From positions 5,734,775 to 5,798,774 of the forward strand of contig NZ_CP136920.1 in NCBI RefSeq assembly GCF_033100135.1: DNA of 64,000 nucleotides, read 5' to 3'. The position numbers and the translations under genes are program-made. The DNA is from Rubellicoccus peritrichatus (lineage in GTDB: Bacteria > Verrucomicrobiota > Verrucomicrobiia > Opitutales > Cerasicoccaceae). Within the stretch, counting starts at the first letter, position 1. The number at the start of each line of letters is the position of its first letter. Under the pieces are notes generated by a model that was given only the letters and a program-made list of their open reading frames with translations, made no database searches and had not been told where the DNA came from. Below, in pieces: positions 8,400 to 17,467 of the stretch.

Positions 8400-9722
8400 T
8401 TAATCGCGCCGCCAATTGCCTCTTCCACCAAAACCACGCCCTGGCTGGGCCTCCTGTAACTGAGTCTTCTGCTCGTCTGAAATTTCCGCAGTTTCAATAT
8501 AGGATTGGAAACCATCGGGGTCCTGTTGCTTCCACTCACTGGCAACACGTGTCATCAAGCGATCTCGGATGTTATCTCGCGTTACTGATTCCGCCCAACT
8601 CATCGCTCCGGCAGGATCTTCCTGGGCCGACCGATAAGTGTAAATGGCAACAGCTCGGTCAATCTCTGGCGACGGTGGAATTTGATTCAGCCAGGCAGCG
8701 GAAGCTTCCAGATCATAACGAGTCCATCGTCCGATCAAATTATTAACCAATGACCCCATCTCCGGATCATCCGCAGGTAACGTTGAAAGCCACTCAGCGG
8801 CAGCAACCGGATCATACTCAGCCCATGAACGCATAAGTGACTGCTTGGCGTCAGCAGCAGCATCTTCGCCCAACATACCAAGATACTCAACTGCCGCGGT
8901 TGGATCGTAACGGGCCCACTCTTCGATAAATTCACTAAAAGCTTCAGTCTGCATGTTCCCTGGTTCCATCCCGGAAATAAGAGAAACCGCTTCCCCGATC
9001 TGGTCACTTTCAACCAATGATCTGACAACCTCACCTAAAGCACGTGATTTGACATTTCGCTGGGTTGAAGTGTCCTCAGGAAGTGAAGATGAATAATTGA
9101 AGGCACCTTGAGGATCCACCTCAGCATATCCGGCAATCACGGAGAGCATCCGGTTGGAATAAACTCGCCCGGTCATCGAATCCGCATTTGCGTCGATCCA
9201 GCTGATAGCTTCCACCGGATTCGAACGCCCCCATTGCTCAAGAATCGCCTCGGCGGCATCATCGCGAAGGCGCATAGACTCGATATTGGTAAGGTAATCC
9301 ATGGCCCCAAGCGGATCAAGCTCTGCCCATTTTTCCAAAAGAGAAACGACCATCTCATCCCGTTTGGCTCCTGGAGGAAAGCTGCTGACAAAAGTAAGCG
9401 CCTCTTTTGCTTCGTAAGGCCGAAGATTAGCCATGGCTTCTTCGATTTGCTCCCAGGAGGAAAAATCAGATGTTTCCGTAAGCGCTTCCAAAACGGCAAG
9501 AGGATCTGCCTCAACGGCTTCGACCGCTTCCTTCTCAACCACCGCCTCGCCAGTAACTGAACGTTTTTCCAGAGTGGATTGCTGCTTACTCGTCACTTCA
9601 ACCGGACCAGACGCCGACCGTTCGGCAATTGATGTGCCCACCCAGTAGGCACCGCCCAAAGAAAATGCCCAAGTCGTCGAAATCAGTAATATTTTGGTGT
9701 TCACAAGCCGAAGTGTATTCAC
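8400..9722 (-). CDS. Membrane-anchored or secreted W/DP-repeat helical protein
   Basis: This 440-residue protein starts at GTG 9722. A hydrophobic N-terminal segment (about 9-28) fits a signal peptide or anchor, followed by a Ser/Glu-rich linker. From about residue 85 the chain is built of roughly 33-residue helical repeats with the consensus W-A-x-x-D-P-x-A-A-x-x-W/Y-L. Copies include WAELDPLGAMDYL, WGRSNPVEAISWI, WARYDPTAAVEYL, WAEYDPVAAAEWL and WTRYDLEASAAWL. It ends in a Gly/Arg-rich tail (GRGFGGRGNWRRD). Such repeat proteins are common in Verrucomicrobiota and probably form an alpha-solenoid that binds other proteins outside the cytoplasm; no catalytic motif is seen and the function is unknown. 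It has its own terminator. Confidence 0.75.
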   Translation of the reverse strand: MNTLRLVNTKILLISTTWAFSLGGAYWVGTSIAERSASGPVEVTSKQQSTLEKRSVTGEAVVEKEAVEAVEADPLAVLEALTETSDFSSWEQIEEAMANLRPYEAKEALTFVSSFPPGAKRDEMVVSLLEKWAELDPLGAMDYLTNIESMRLRDDAAEAILEQWGRSNPVEAISWIDANADSMTGRVYSNRMLSVIAGYAEVDPQGAFNYSSSLPEDTSTQRNVKSRALGEVVRSLVESDQIGEAVSLISGMEPGNMQTEAFSEFIEEWARYDPTAAVEYLGMLGEDAAADAKQSLMRSWAEYDPVAAAEWLSTLPADDPEMGSLVNNLIGRWTRYDLEASAAWLNQIPPSPEIDRAVAIYTYRSAQEDPAGAMSWAESVTRDNIRDRLMTRVASEWKQQDPDGFQSYIETAEISDEQKTQLQEAQPGRGFGGRGNWRRD

Positions 9723-9850
9723 AACTGGAACACCGAAGTAGCATCAAAGTTTCAGCGAATCGCTGTTTTCTTTGAGTTAATCCAATTATTCAAAAAAATG
9801 CCAAATAGTCTCGGCAAGTGTTCCCAAAGGCTTGGAAAACGAAGAAAGCG

Positions 9851-10324
9851 TTACGCTATTCTTCCTTCGTCGAAATCAATCAAATCAGCCACCGATTTGA
9901 TCTCTTTAACCCGATCTGAACATCCCATTTCGCGAAGTGCATCACCCAAAAACTCGCGACCAGCCTCGGTCATGCCTTTTTGCACAATCTCGCGATTCCA
10001 GGCAGCAGCGCGAATATCGTCGGGAAACAGCTCATTCAAGCGCTTATCCAGCTCATCTTCAGTTGCAGATTCCATAACGGCCTTTTCAACATCTGACGGG
10101 TCAACTCCCAAGTGCATACAGAGAAAGCGGTCAAAACCACGTTTGTAATTTTTCCGATAGCTTGCCGGTAGTTGACCGTGCTCCTGAACATAGCGTATCT
10201 TGGCGATAAAACGCGGTAAATGCAGCAGCCCTGTGGCAGGGTGCGGCAGATAAGGCGACGGCAAGGTCGTCAATACTTCGCCGGTTGAGCCGGGAATAGG
10301 CCGTGACTTCTGAGAATCAGACAT
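9851..10324 (-). CDS. DUF5069 family protein
   Basis: The 157-residue soluble protein shows the DUF5069 layout. It has SPYLPHPATGLLHLPRFIAKIRYVQEHGQLPASY near residues 23-56, then a GFDRFLCMHLGV segment and a helical C-terminal half. The family is widespread in Verrucomicrobiota and Planctomycetota and has no established function. The ATG at 10324 is the only reasonable start. It is divergent from the ABC exporter gene, the two starts being about 135 bp apart. Confidence 0.72.
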   Translation of the reverse strand: MSDSQKSRPIPGSTGEVLTTLPSPYLPHPATGLLHLPRFIAKIRYVQEHGQLPASYRKNYKRGFDRFLCMHLGVDPSDVEKAVMESATEDELDKRLNELFPDDIRAAAWNREIVQKGMTEAGREFLGDALREMGCSDRVKEIKSVADLIDFDEGRIA

Positions 10325-10459
10325 ACAGCCAGTGTGAAAGTCGATTGGTTCGGTGCGAGCGAAAAGAGAAGTTGAAGGCTGGCTTGAGTTTTTTCCTATG
10401 CAGTGTTTCTACTGTCTGTTTGGCCATTCAGGCCAGTTGCAAAGACTTTTTCCAAAACG

Positions 10460-12217
10460 ATGAAAACAATCTGGCGAGTTTCTCAATATCTTTTCCGCTA
10501 TCGCGGGCTTTTCTGGCTGACGATCTTCCTGGCGGTCACCATGACGGGCTTGCAGGTTTATATCCCACGTCAGATCCAAACAATCCTGGAAGGCGTTGGT
10601 GGCGATGGATCACTCAGCAGTCTATGGATTGGGGTTGGAACCATTGCCGCACTTTATTTTGGGAGTGAATTATGTAACGGCCTGAGAATCCTCATCAATA
10701 ACACCCTGGAGCAGAAGGTGCTTGTTGATATGAGGCGGGAGGTTCATAGCAAACTACTCGGTCTACCAGTTTCATTTTTTGACCAGCGGAAAAGCGGAGA
10801 GATCTCCTCACGCGTGATTGAGGATGTCGCAACGGTTGAAAGAGCATTATTGGATGGAACTGAAATCGGTGTTCGAGCATTTGTTATGATCGTCGGAGTT
10901 TCCGTGGCATTGTTTTTGGAGAACGCTTTTCTGGCCTGGTTTGTTTTTCTCCCCGTTCCCATCCTGCTAATCCTTGGCTATTTCTATTCAAAGCACGGGC
11001 GCAAGCTCTGGAAAAAAGTAAGAGAATCAGCAGGTGACTTGAACAGTCTGCTGGTCGAAGACATTCAAGGTAATCGACTTATTCAAACCTTTGGTTTACA
11101 AGAACGCGAATCAGGACGCTTTGACGAACGAGCTCAACTCCTTCGTCGTCGCACACTCAAAGCGATGTATCGCTGGGCAGTCTATAATCCTGGCACGACA
11201 TTCATAACAAATCTTGGACTTGTCAGTGTGGTTGGTGTTGGAGGCTATCTCATCTTCGCGGGCAATGCTGACTTTGATTTTCCGGCGATGGTCGCATTTC
11301 TGATCTGGGCAAACATGCTGTACATGCCCATCGGCCAGCTCCACGGTCTCAATCACATGCTTGCAGCCGGAAAAGCCAGTGGAGATCGTGTCTTTGAGAT
11401 ACTCGATGCAGAAGTTGATGTGGAACCTCCAGAAGCACCCAAAGCATTCCCAGCAGGATTGCTTGGAGTTAGTTTTCGCAACTCGACCTTCAATTACCCA
11501 GAGCGAGCAGCTGTACTTGAAAACTTCAATCTGGAGGTGGAGCCAGGCAAGGTAACCGCCCTTGTAGGCCATACTGGTGCAGGCAAAAGCACTGTCGCAA
11601 ATTTGGCAATGCGCACTTATGATGTCACAGGCGGGTCTGTTTTACTTGGCGGCGTGGACATACGGGAGCTTTCCATCAATGACATTCGCCAGAACATAGG
11701 CCATGTCGCACAGGACCCATTTCTCTTCGAAGGCTCAGTCAGAGACAATATGCTTCTGGCCAAAGAGAACGCCACCGACGACGAACTCATAGAAGCTCTG
11801 AAAGGAGCAAGTGCCTGGGAATTTGTAAGTAAACTTCCGGATGGCCTTGATACAAATATTGGCGAGAAAGGTATCCGCTTATCACAGGGCGAAAAACAAC
11901 GTCTCACGATTTCGAGGGTTATTCTGAAGAACCCGCCTATTGTCATTCTCGATGAAGCAACTGCGAGCGTGGACACAATTACTGAACGGCAAATCCAATC
12001 TGCATTGGATAACCTAATGGCCGAGCGAACGGTAATTGTGATTGCTCACCGCTTATCAACAATTCGCAAAGCCGATAAAATTGTGGTTCTGGAGCGTGGA
12101 AAAATCCTGGAGCAAGGCAACCATGCCGAACTGATCATGAAGCAGGAAAGATACGCCGAACTTTGGCTCCATCAAGTTGATGTGCTTGAAGAAGAAGAAG
12201 CCTTGAGAACGAATTAG
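10460..12217 (+). CDS. ABC exporter, fused permease and ATPase (MsbA/MDR type)
   Basis: The 585-residue half-transporter has six membrane helices (about 1-310) and a nucleotide-binding domain with GHTGAGKST (Walker A), LSQGEKQRL (signature) and IVILDEATASVD (Walker B), then the HRLSTI switch histidine. It would work as a homodimer in the inner membrane, exporting lipids or hydrophobic compounds; the substrate cannot be read from the sequence. I chose ATG 10460 because MKTIWRVSQYLFRYRG is the usual N-terminus of the family; a GTG at 10403 is also in frame. The gene stands alone and is convergent with the pilQ gene. Confidence 0.9.
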   Translation: MKTIWRVSQYLFRYRGLFWLTIFLAVTMTGLQVYIPRQIQTILEGVGGDGSLSSLWIGVGTIAALYFGSELCNGLRILINNTLEQKVLVDMRREVHSKLLGLPVSFFDQRKSGEISSRVIEDVATVERALLDGTEIGVRAFVMIVGVSVALFLENAFLAWFVFLPVPILLILGYFYSKHGRKLWKKVRESAGDLNSLLVEDIQGNRLIQTFGLQERESGRFDERAQLLRRRTLKAMYRWAVYNPGTTFITNLGLVSVVGVGGYLIFAGNADFDFPAMVAFLIWANMLYMPIGQLHGLNHMLAAGKASGDRVFEILDAEVDVEPPEAPKAFPAGLLGVSFRNSTFNYPERAAVLENFNLEVEPGKVTALVGHTGAGKSTVANLAMRTYDVTGGSVLLGGVDIRELSINDIRQNIGHVAQDPFLFEGSVRDNMLLAKENATDDELIEALKGASAWEFVSKLPDGLDTNIGEKGIRLSQGEKQRLTISRVILKNPPIVILDEATASVDTITERQIQSALDNLMAERTVIVIAHRLSTIRKADKIVVLERGKILEQGNHAELIMKQERYAELWLHQVDVLEEEEALRTN

Positions 12218-12229
12218 CGTCCTCAAGGC
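12200..12229. terminator. Hairpin at the end of the ABC exporter gene
   Basis: GCCTTGAG (12200-12207) pairs with CTCAAGGC (12222-12229), giving an 8-bp stem whose 14-nt loop contains the stop codon. No clear T-tract follows on the plus strand, so it is a weak terminator candidate between the convergent exporter and secretin genes. Confidence 0.3.
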
Positions 12230-12305
12230 TCCTATTAAAACTCTACAAATTAGACTTGAGAGGTAACAGCCCCGCACATGAGCAGGATTGATATATCAAC
12301 AAAGT

Positions 12306-14582
12306 CTAACGAGCACGACTGACAGCTTTACGCTTGCCACTCTCTTCGTCGGCTTCTTTCTGCTCTTTAGCTTCGGCCGCGGCCTTCAAGGTACTAACCT
12401 TGTCAAACATCTCAGCTTCTTCCAGGTCATGTTCAACCTGGCTGCGCATCTGGAAGATCTGGTCCATGGCTTGTGTTTGCGCATCCGGAATTTTCAGACC
12501 TGGAATATCTTTCTCCGTTATGCCCATGCGGTATAGCATACGAGGATCGATGATGTCTTTGTAGGTCGTTCCATCCGGGTTCAGCGTGCGTGCTGTGATG
12601 AAGATAATGAGATTACGCTCTGTGTTATCCTTGGATGTGCTCTTGAAGAGATATCCAAGTCCCGGAAGGTCGCCCAGTAATGGCACTTTGCTCTCAGAGT
12701 CCAGAATGTCGTTCTGAATGAGGCCACCAATCGCAAGTGTATAACCGTCTTTCAATATAACAGAACTTTCCGTTTCTGTACTGTTGATAATAGGAATAAC
12801 AGCACCACCGGCACCACCGAAGTTAACCTCGCCATTCTGACGGCTTAATACCGGGTTGACATCCAAACGAATGAAACCTGCAGCGTTCACTTGAGGACGC
12901 ACAGTCAAAACAATACCGATGTCTTCATACTCAAATCCGCTGACCTCAAAAGTTCCACGCTCTTCATTGTATGTGTAACTTGGAACTGGATACTTATCAC
13001 CAATGAGGATCTTGGCATCCTCACCATCCAAAGTCACTAGTGTTGGATTTGTTAAGAGCTTTGAATCACTCAAAGTTTCAAGTGCACTCAGAACAACTTC
13101 AAATGCCGGAGCCGAGAACACTGCTGTATCAATACGACTGGTGATTGCTGAAGCCGCGGCATCAGCTGCATTATTGAAGGTCGTCCCAACAGCATTGGTG
13201 AAAGTGTTTGTCGCCGACCCGTTCGTCACAGTTGAAGTCGAGGTCGTTGAATTATTGGAGGTATTACTTGTGTTGTTGTTATTATCTCCAGTCGCTTCAC
13301 GAGAATAGTCTCTTTGGAATGGACCTGCTGAAATACGATAAGCATTCAGCGATGACCAATTAACTCCAAGATTCTCCTGGTCGCGGTCATTCACCTCAAT
13401 GAACTTGGATTCGATCATAACCTGAGCATTCGGACGATCGAGTCGCTCAATAATCTCCTGAATGTCATTCATCCGAGAAGGACGTTCAGTAATGATGAGC
13501 GCATTAGTTCTATCATCAACCTGTATACGACCACCAGCCGCTGCATCAATCAATGGGGCCAGGGAAGCCTGGAGGTTTTTAGCTACAGCATAATTAATGA
13601 GGAACACTCGTGTATCGACAGGCTCCTGAAGCAATTCGTCACGGCTGCGGATTTTGATGATATTACGATCTTCCACATAAGTGTAACCCAATGGTTCAAG
13701 CACCACTTCGAAAACCTGACGCCAGGTAACATTTCTTAGCTTCACCGAAGTGCTTCCAACCAGTGTATCAGGAATAACCACATTCAGATCATAAAGGTCG
13801 GCCACATTTCGGATCACTGTGCGAACTTCCTCATCTGGAAAGTCAACAGATATGGTGTCATCAACGCCCATTTCCAGATCTGTTTCAGATTGTTCATCCG
13901 TAGGGAACTCCAGAGTCATTTCCCCGGAATCAGGGAAATCAACTTCCAGTGCAGGAATCTCTTGCATCTCTTCTTCCATCTTGGGTTTCTCACCTGGCTC
14001 CAGCACTGCTTGCAGCGAAGGTTCTTCAACTTTCACTTCTTTTACGGTCATACCCGATGTGTCTGGTGCATAAGACTGAACCGGCTCAATTCCCGAGCTT
14101 GGCTCAGAAGAGGAATCACTAGCGTCAGTGGTTGCATCGGTTGCGGCTGATGTATCAACCGGAGTGGTTGTCGTCGACACGGGTGTTGTCGTTGTCGAAG
14201 TATCCGCTACGGCAGAAGCACCTTCACCTGCATTGTCGTCCGGGACTGGTTCACTCGCGGCTGCGACGCTGTTTTCGATATCCATCGTTAACTGGTCTTT
14301 ATTCTCCGAGTTGCCTGGCCCCTCACCGGGAAAGGCGTCGTCAGCAGAGGAAGTGCTGGCTTCAGCTGTCTTTTCAGCCTCTACCTTCTTCTCCTCTGGA
14401 GTTGCCGTTGACGGGAGCAAACTATCCGCTGTTGACGTATCCTCTGGTGAAGACGGTGAGGATGTCGGGTTTACCTTAACGGGTTCCGAGTCGGCACTAT
14501 CCTGACTCGCTGAGTCTTGCGCCATAACAGGCGAGAACAGCAAAAGAGCAAGCGTTAGTAGCTTAACTTGATTCGGTATCAT
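12306..14582 (-). CDS. pilQ: Type IV pilus secretin PilQ (GspD/PilQ superfamily)
   Basis: This is the outer-membrane secretin ring through which the pilus passes. ATG 14582 is preceded by GAAAGGAAATCAA, a good ribosome site, and starts a signal peptide (MIPNQVKLLTLALLLFSPVMA). The frame is open a further 29 codons upstream without support. After the signal comes a low-complexity, acidic Ser/Thr/Pro region of about 200 residues. An STN-like domain (from FPDEEVRTVIRNVADLY near 249), a NolW-type N domain (YAVAKNLQASLAPLID) and the secretin core follow, with VMIESKFIEVN, VRPQVNAAGFIRLDV and GGLIQND. A charged tail closes the 758-residue chain. It is the last gene of pilMNOPQ. Confidence 0.9.
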   Translation of the reverse strand: MIPNQVKLLTLALLLFSPVMAQDSASQDSADSEPVKVNPTSSPSSPEDTSTADSLLPSTATPEEKKVEAEKTAEASTSSADDAFPGEGPGNSENKDQLTMDIENSVAAASEPVPDDNAGEGASAVADTSTTTTPVSTTTTPVDTSAATDATTDASDSSSEPSSGIEPVQSYAPDTSGMTVKEVKVEEPSLQAVLEPGEKPKMEEEMQEIPALEVDFPDSGEMTLEFPTDEQSETDLEMGVDDTISVDFPDEEVRTVIRNVADLYDLNVVIPDTLVGSTSVKLRNVTWRQVFEVVLEPLGYTYVEDRNIIKIRSRDELLQEPVDTRVFLINYAVAKNLQASLAPLIDAAAGGRIQVDDRTNALIITERPSRMNDIQEIIERLDRPNAQVMIESKFIEVNDRDQENLGVNWSSLNAYRISAGPFQRDYSREATGDNNNNTSNTSNNSTTSTSTVTNGSATNTFTNAVGTTFNNAADAAASAITSRIDTAVFSAPAFEVVLSALETLSDSKLLTNPTLVTLDGEDAKILIGDKYPVPSYTYNEERGTFEVSGFEYEDIGIVLTVRPQVNAAGFIRLDVNPVLSRQNGEVNFGGAGGAVIPIINSTETESSVILKDGYTLAIGGLIQNDILDSESKVPLLGDLPGLGYLFKSTSKDNTERNLIIFITARTLNPDGTTYKDIIDPRMLYRMGITEKDIPGLKIPDAQTQAMDQIFQMRSQVEHDLEEAEMFDKVSTLKAAAEAKEQKEADEESGKRKAVSRAR

Positions 14583-14628
14583 TTGATTTCCTTTCGGGTT
14601 GGGCAATACACGCGATAGCAATTTTAAA

Positions 14629-15198
14629 TTAGTTTTCATCTCGTTGGATGGTTCCCTTTCCTGAACCACCGAGTGTTTTGTATATAGTCTCGTCGTTTAG
14701 AACCAAATTGTATCCAGTATCAGCAACATCAGTAATTCTGATCATATAAGGTTTGCCCTTATAATTCAGCTTGATGGAGCCACCATCTGGAATCTGCCCT
14801 TTTGCAAAAACAAGGTAGGTTTTCCCTGCACGCTCAAGCGTCCCTGTTGGATTCATATTTGCTGCAACATCCTCAAGGACTTCTCGATCAGTTAGAACGA
14901 TTTCGGGTTCCTTTTCTACTGGAGCTTCAACAACCTCAGGTGTCGCTTCAGGAACGACTTCAACCTCTTCTTCGGGAGGTAAAAATGAAAAGGGGTAATT
15001 CAACTCTGAAAAACTGGCGTACTGTTCCGGATTTTTCAGATTCAGGTAAGTCTCGCCAAGGTGAAGTGTCTTTTCACGTTTCTTGACCGATATGACTTTG
15101 GCTCCTGCTTGCGCATAAGTTTCTGTTGTCGCACCAAGCAATCCAGCCAGTCCGATAGTCCAGATTAGAAGAAATTTATGATGCTTACTCTTAACCAT
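14629..15198 (-). CDS. pilP: PilP-like periplasmic pilus assembly protein
   Basis: The 189-residue protein has a signal peptide (HHKFLLIWTIGLAGLLGATTETYA) and a Pro/Glu/Val-rich middle (PEEEVEVVPEATPEVVEAP). A small beta-rich C-terminal domain carries KGQIPDGGSIKLNYKG and YNLVLNDETIYKTL, which resembles the beta domain that links PilP or GspC to the secretin. It lies exactly where pilP is expected, overlapping pilO by 8 bp and 46 bp before pilQ. Sequence similarity to classical PilP is weak and no lipobox is seen, so the name rests on position and layout. Confidence 0.62.
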   Translation of the reverse strand: MVKSKHHKFLLIWTIGLAGLLGATTETYAQAGAKVISVKKREKTLHLGETYLNLKNPEQYASFSELNYPFSFLPPEEEVEVVPEATPEVVEAPVEKEPEIVLTDREVLEDVAANMNPTGTLERAGKTYLVFAKGQIPDGGSIKLNYKGKPYMIRITDVADTGYNLVLNDETIYKTLGGSGKGTIQRDEN

Positions 15199-15790
15199 CT
15201 TTCTTTACCTCCTCTGGTTTTTTTTCTGCCAACACACTGACTGAGATCTCTGCCGTAACCAGATCTTGAGCAATCTGTGGGTTTGAGGAGAGTAATAAAC
15301 GCGATTCAACAATGAAGTGCTCTCCAGTACGCAACAGGTATAGAAAATCCATAACCTTTTGAAATTCACCTGAGACCTCCAGATTATATTCAACCTGAGC
15401 AAACTCAGTGGTACTCATTTGAACGCCCTTCTCTCCAGGATTTAGTGTCCTGTTAAGATAAGGATCTTTGGACATCTTCACCCCACTTTGCTCAACAAGC
15501 CCCTGAAAATATCTTTTATGTCCGGTTTTATTACTAGCCAAAATCAAGCGACTGTCGATTTCTTCAACCATCTTAGTCGCCTGTTGTACATTAGCCTCCA
15601 AATCCTTGGACTGGGTTTCGTTCTGCTTAATGGTTTCAACTTCACGCTCAACTTCAGAGTATTTGACTTCAAGCTCACCAGGTGTGCTGGAGGTGAAATA
15701 TAAAAATGCGATAATAACCAAGCAGACCAGTCCACCGCCAACTGCAATAGGGTATTGTTTTGCTTTTGCTAGAAGATCTTGTGCGTTCAT
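15191..15790 (-). CDS. pilO: PilO-like type IV pilus inner-membrane alignment protein
   Basis: The 199-residue protein has a short cytoplasmic N-terminus, one membrane helix (about 14-33, AVGGGLVCLVIIAFLYF) and a coiled-coil stretch (about 38-85). A ferredoxin-like periplasmic domain follows, with VEYNLEVSGEFQKVMDFLYLL, the strand-helix unit typical of PilO. PilO pairs with PilN to connect PilM in the cytoplasm with PilP and the secretin. It overlaps pilN by 4 bp, which suggests translational coupling. Confidence 0.8.
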   Translation of the reverse strand: MNAQDLLAKAKQYPIAVGGGLVCLVIIAFLYFTSSTPGELEVKYSEVEREVETIKQNETQSKDLEANVQQATKMVEEIDSRLILASNKTGHKRYFQGLVEQSGVKMSKDPYLNRTLNPGEKGVQMSTTEFAQVEYNLEVSGEFQKVMDFLYLLRTGEHFIVESRLLLSSNPQIAQDLVTAEISVSVLAEKKPEEVKKDG

Positions 15791-16428
15791 GCGTCCTCCG
15801 GTTTGAGTATGACTTCGATCTCAAATTCGATGATATCGAGGCTTTCATTGCGTGAAGACGACTTAACATCTGTCGATTCTACTTTGCCTTCAAGAACAGG
15901 TAACTCTTCAATTATTGCATGGTACTTATCCAGAAACTCATAGGCTTCTGTTGAGCTCCCTTGCTGAACTCCGAACACACTATACGATACGTAAGTAACG
16001 GATCTTTTCTTACTGATCGGCTTTGATAACTCGTTAAATCTGATACGTCTTAGGGCAATATAATCCGGCTTTGATTCTGTGACTGCCAAAACAAATTCGA
16101 TAGGCGGCACACTGTTTCGGTAAAAGTTACCCAAATCATCTATCTTCTTCGCCGTTTTCTTGAATTCACCGCTTTCCTTCAGGTTCTTCCGGTTCTTAGC
16201 AGATTCATCCTCAATCTGCTGCTCCAACACTTCAATACTGCTCCTTAGACCAGAGACATGCAACTGGCGATAGACCAAAAAGCCAAGAAGGAGCACGCAT
16301 GCGGTAATTGCGATAAAGTTGATGAGGAAATCTGTCCGAACGACTTTGACATCAGGCAATGCTTCGACATTCCGAAAATCGGGATGCCAGGAAAGCTGCT
16401 CGATTTCTTTAGACTTACCCTTCGCCAT
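15787..16428 (-). CDS. pilN: PilN-like type IV pilus inner-membrane alignment protein
   Basis: From ATG 16428, preceded by GGAAAGGCGGCAA (a reasonable ribosome site), the protein is 213 residues. It has a cytoplasmic N-terminus that would bind PilM, a membrane helix (FLINFIAITACVLLLGFLVY, about residues 33-52), a coiled coil rich in Glu and Lys, and a periplasmic domain with a strand-helix-strand pattern. It overlaps the end of pilM by 14 bp. The frame is open up to 16467, but the ribosome site favours 16428. The classical PilN INLLP motif is not obvious, so the call leans on layout and operon position. Confidence 0.75.
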   Translation of the reverse strand: MAKGKSKEIEQLSWHPDFRNVEALPDVKVVRTDFLINFIAITACVLLLGFLVYRQLHVSGLRSSIEVLEQQIEDESAKNRKNLKESGEFKKTAKKIDDLGNFYRNSVPPIEFVLAVTESKPDYIALRRIRFNELSKPISKKRSVTYVSYSVFGVQQGSSTEAYEFLDKYHAIIEELPVLEGKVESTDVKSSSRNESLDIIEFEIEVILKPEDA

Positions 16429-17467
16429 TTGCCGCCTTTCCATCTTTGATTGGGTTATAATTACCAATCAGACTAAAGAGACTAAACCAGCGAGCCCCGC
16501 GACCAGCCAATTCGACTTGGTCACTAATCGTTATATTCTGCGTCGAAATCCAATCATTAAGATCCACAATCAACTCTTCGACTCCAAGATTTCTTGAGAG
16601 CGTTGATCCCACCCAGGACAAATTTTCAGGAAGTAATCCGAGATAGATTTGGCCAATTGTTTGGCCAGTCTGCACTTCGTAAAATCCAGTCGAAGCCTGT
16701 AACTCTTTCATCAGTTTCCTCAGAAGGGTTTGGCCCATCTCGGTAAAATCAAAAGTATTTGAAGAAAAAAGCTTCTTAGCGGACTCTTCGTCTTTAAGTC
16801 CAAGCTCCTTCTGAACAACCGGATACATGCTGTTGAGCCCATAAGGAATCGGCCTTGCGACCTGAAGCTCTCCGTCATGGAAGATCAGGACCTGAGCACT
16901 CTCACTGGAAATTTCGAGAACAAGTGTGGGGGAATGCATTTTTTCCACATCGCAATGATGCATGAGCCCACCAAGAGTTCCTATAGTACCGATTTCAATA
17001 CGCTGAGGAAAGAGTCCGTAGCTTACCAATCGGTCCTGCTCTTCGTTGAGCTCGTCCTTCGGCGCTCCGCAGAAAACCAACTCTTTTGTCGCTCCCCGAT
17101 CGGGCGTAAAAGCCAAACCATCGGATGCGTTAAGCGCAGCCATGGAGAATACATCCAGATCAACCTTAAACTGACTTTTTAAATACTCAGGTAAAAATGA
17201 TGGCTCTTTGGCTTTTGCTGCATTCTCCAGCGTTGCCCGACGAACAACACGGCGTAGTGGATAAACTCCACAGATTGCAGGAGTCATTTGCCCCTTTGTG
17301 CCACCAACAAAGTTCAGGATGTGGTCCTGAACCTCCTCAGGGTTTTCAAGACCAATCTCATCAATAGCCTCAACATGATAAGGTGCCGTCATTCGACTAA
17401 CCCTGGCCATTTGGAGCCCGTATTCAGATGTCTGGACGATTAATCCTTTAGAATTAGCCTTTAGCAT
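16415..17467 (-). CDS. pilM: PilM-like type IV pilus assembly ATPase-fold protein
   Basis: PilM is an actin-like (FtsA fold) cytoplasmic protein that binds the N-terminus of PilN and links the pilus motor to the alignment complex. The 350-residue protein shows the expected alternation of actin-fold segments: GLIVQTSEYGLQMARVS at the N-terminus, LVLEISSESAQVLIFHDGELQVARPIPYG in the middle, and QIYLGLLPENLSWVGSTLSRNLG near 290. ATG 17467 is used; a TTG two codons earlier is also possible. It is first in pilMNOPQ. The motor ATPases pilB and pilT and the platform gene pilC are not in the window. Confidence 0.8.
   Translation of the reverse strand: MLKANSKGLIVQTSEYGLQMARVSRMTAPYHVEAIDEIGLENPEEVQDHILNFVGGTKGQMTPAICGVYPLRRVVRRATLENAAKAKEPSFLPEYLKSQFKVDLDVFSMAALNASDGLAFTPDRGATKELVFCGAPKDELNEEQDRLVSYGLFPQRIEIGTIGTLGGLMHHCDVEKMHSPTLVLEISSESAQVLIFHDGELQVARPIPYGLNSMYPVVQKELGLKDEESAKKLFSSNTFDFTEMGQTLLRKLMKELQASTGFYEVQTGQTIGQIYLGLLPENLSWVGSTLSRNLGVEELIVDLNDWISTQNITISDQVELAGRGARWFSLFSLIGNYNPIKDGKAANGEG

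Noticed and set aside
8279..8746. 155-codon plus-strand frame between the protease and the repeat-protein gene
   Set aside because: Most of it is antisense to the repeat protein, whose periodic W/DP pattern shows which strand is coding.
11111..11572. Minus-strand frame with several Cys and His opposite the ABC exporter
   Set aside because: It covers the conserved ATPase region of the exporter on the other strand; the Cys/His pattern is a by-product of Ala and Thr codons there.
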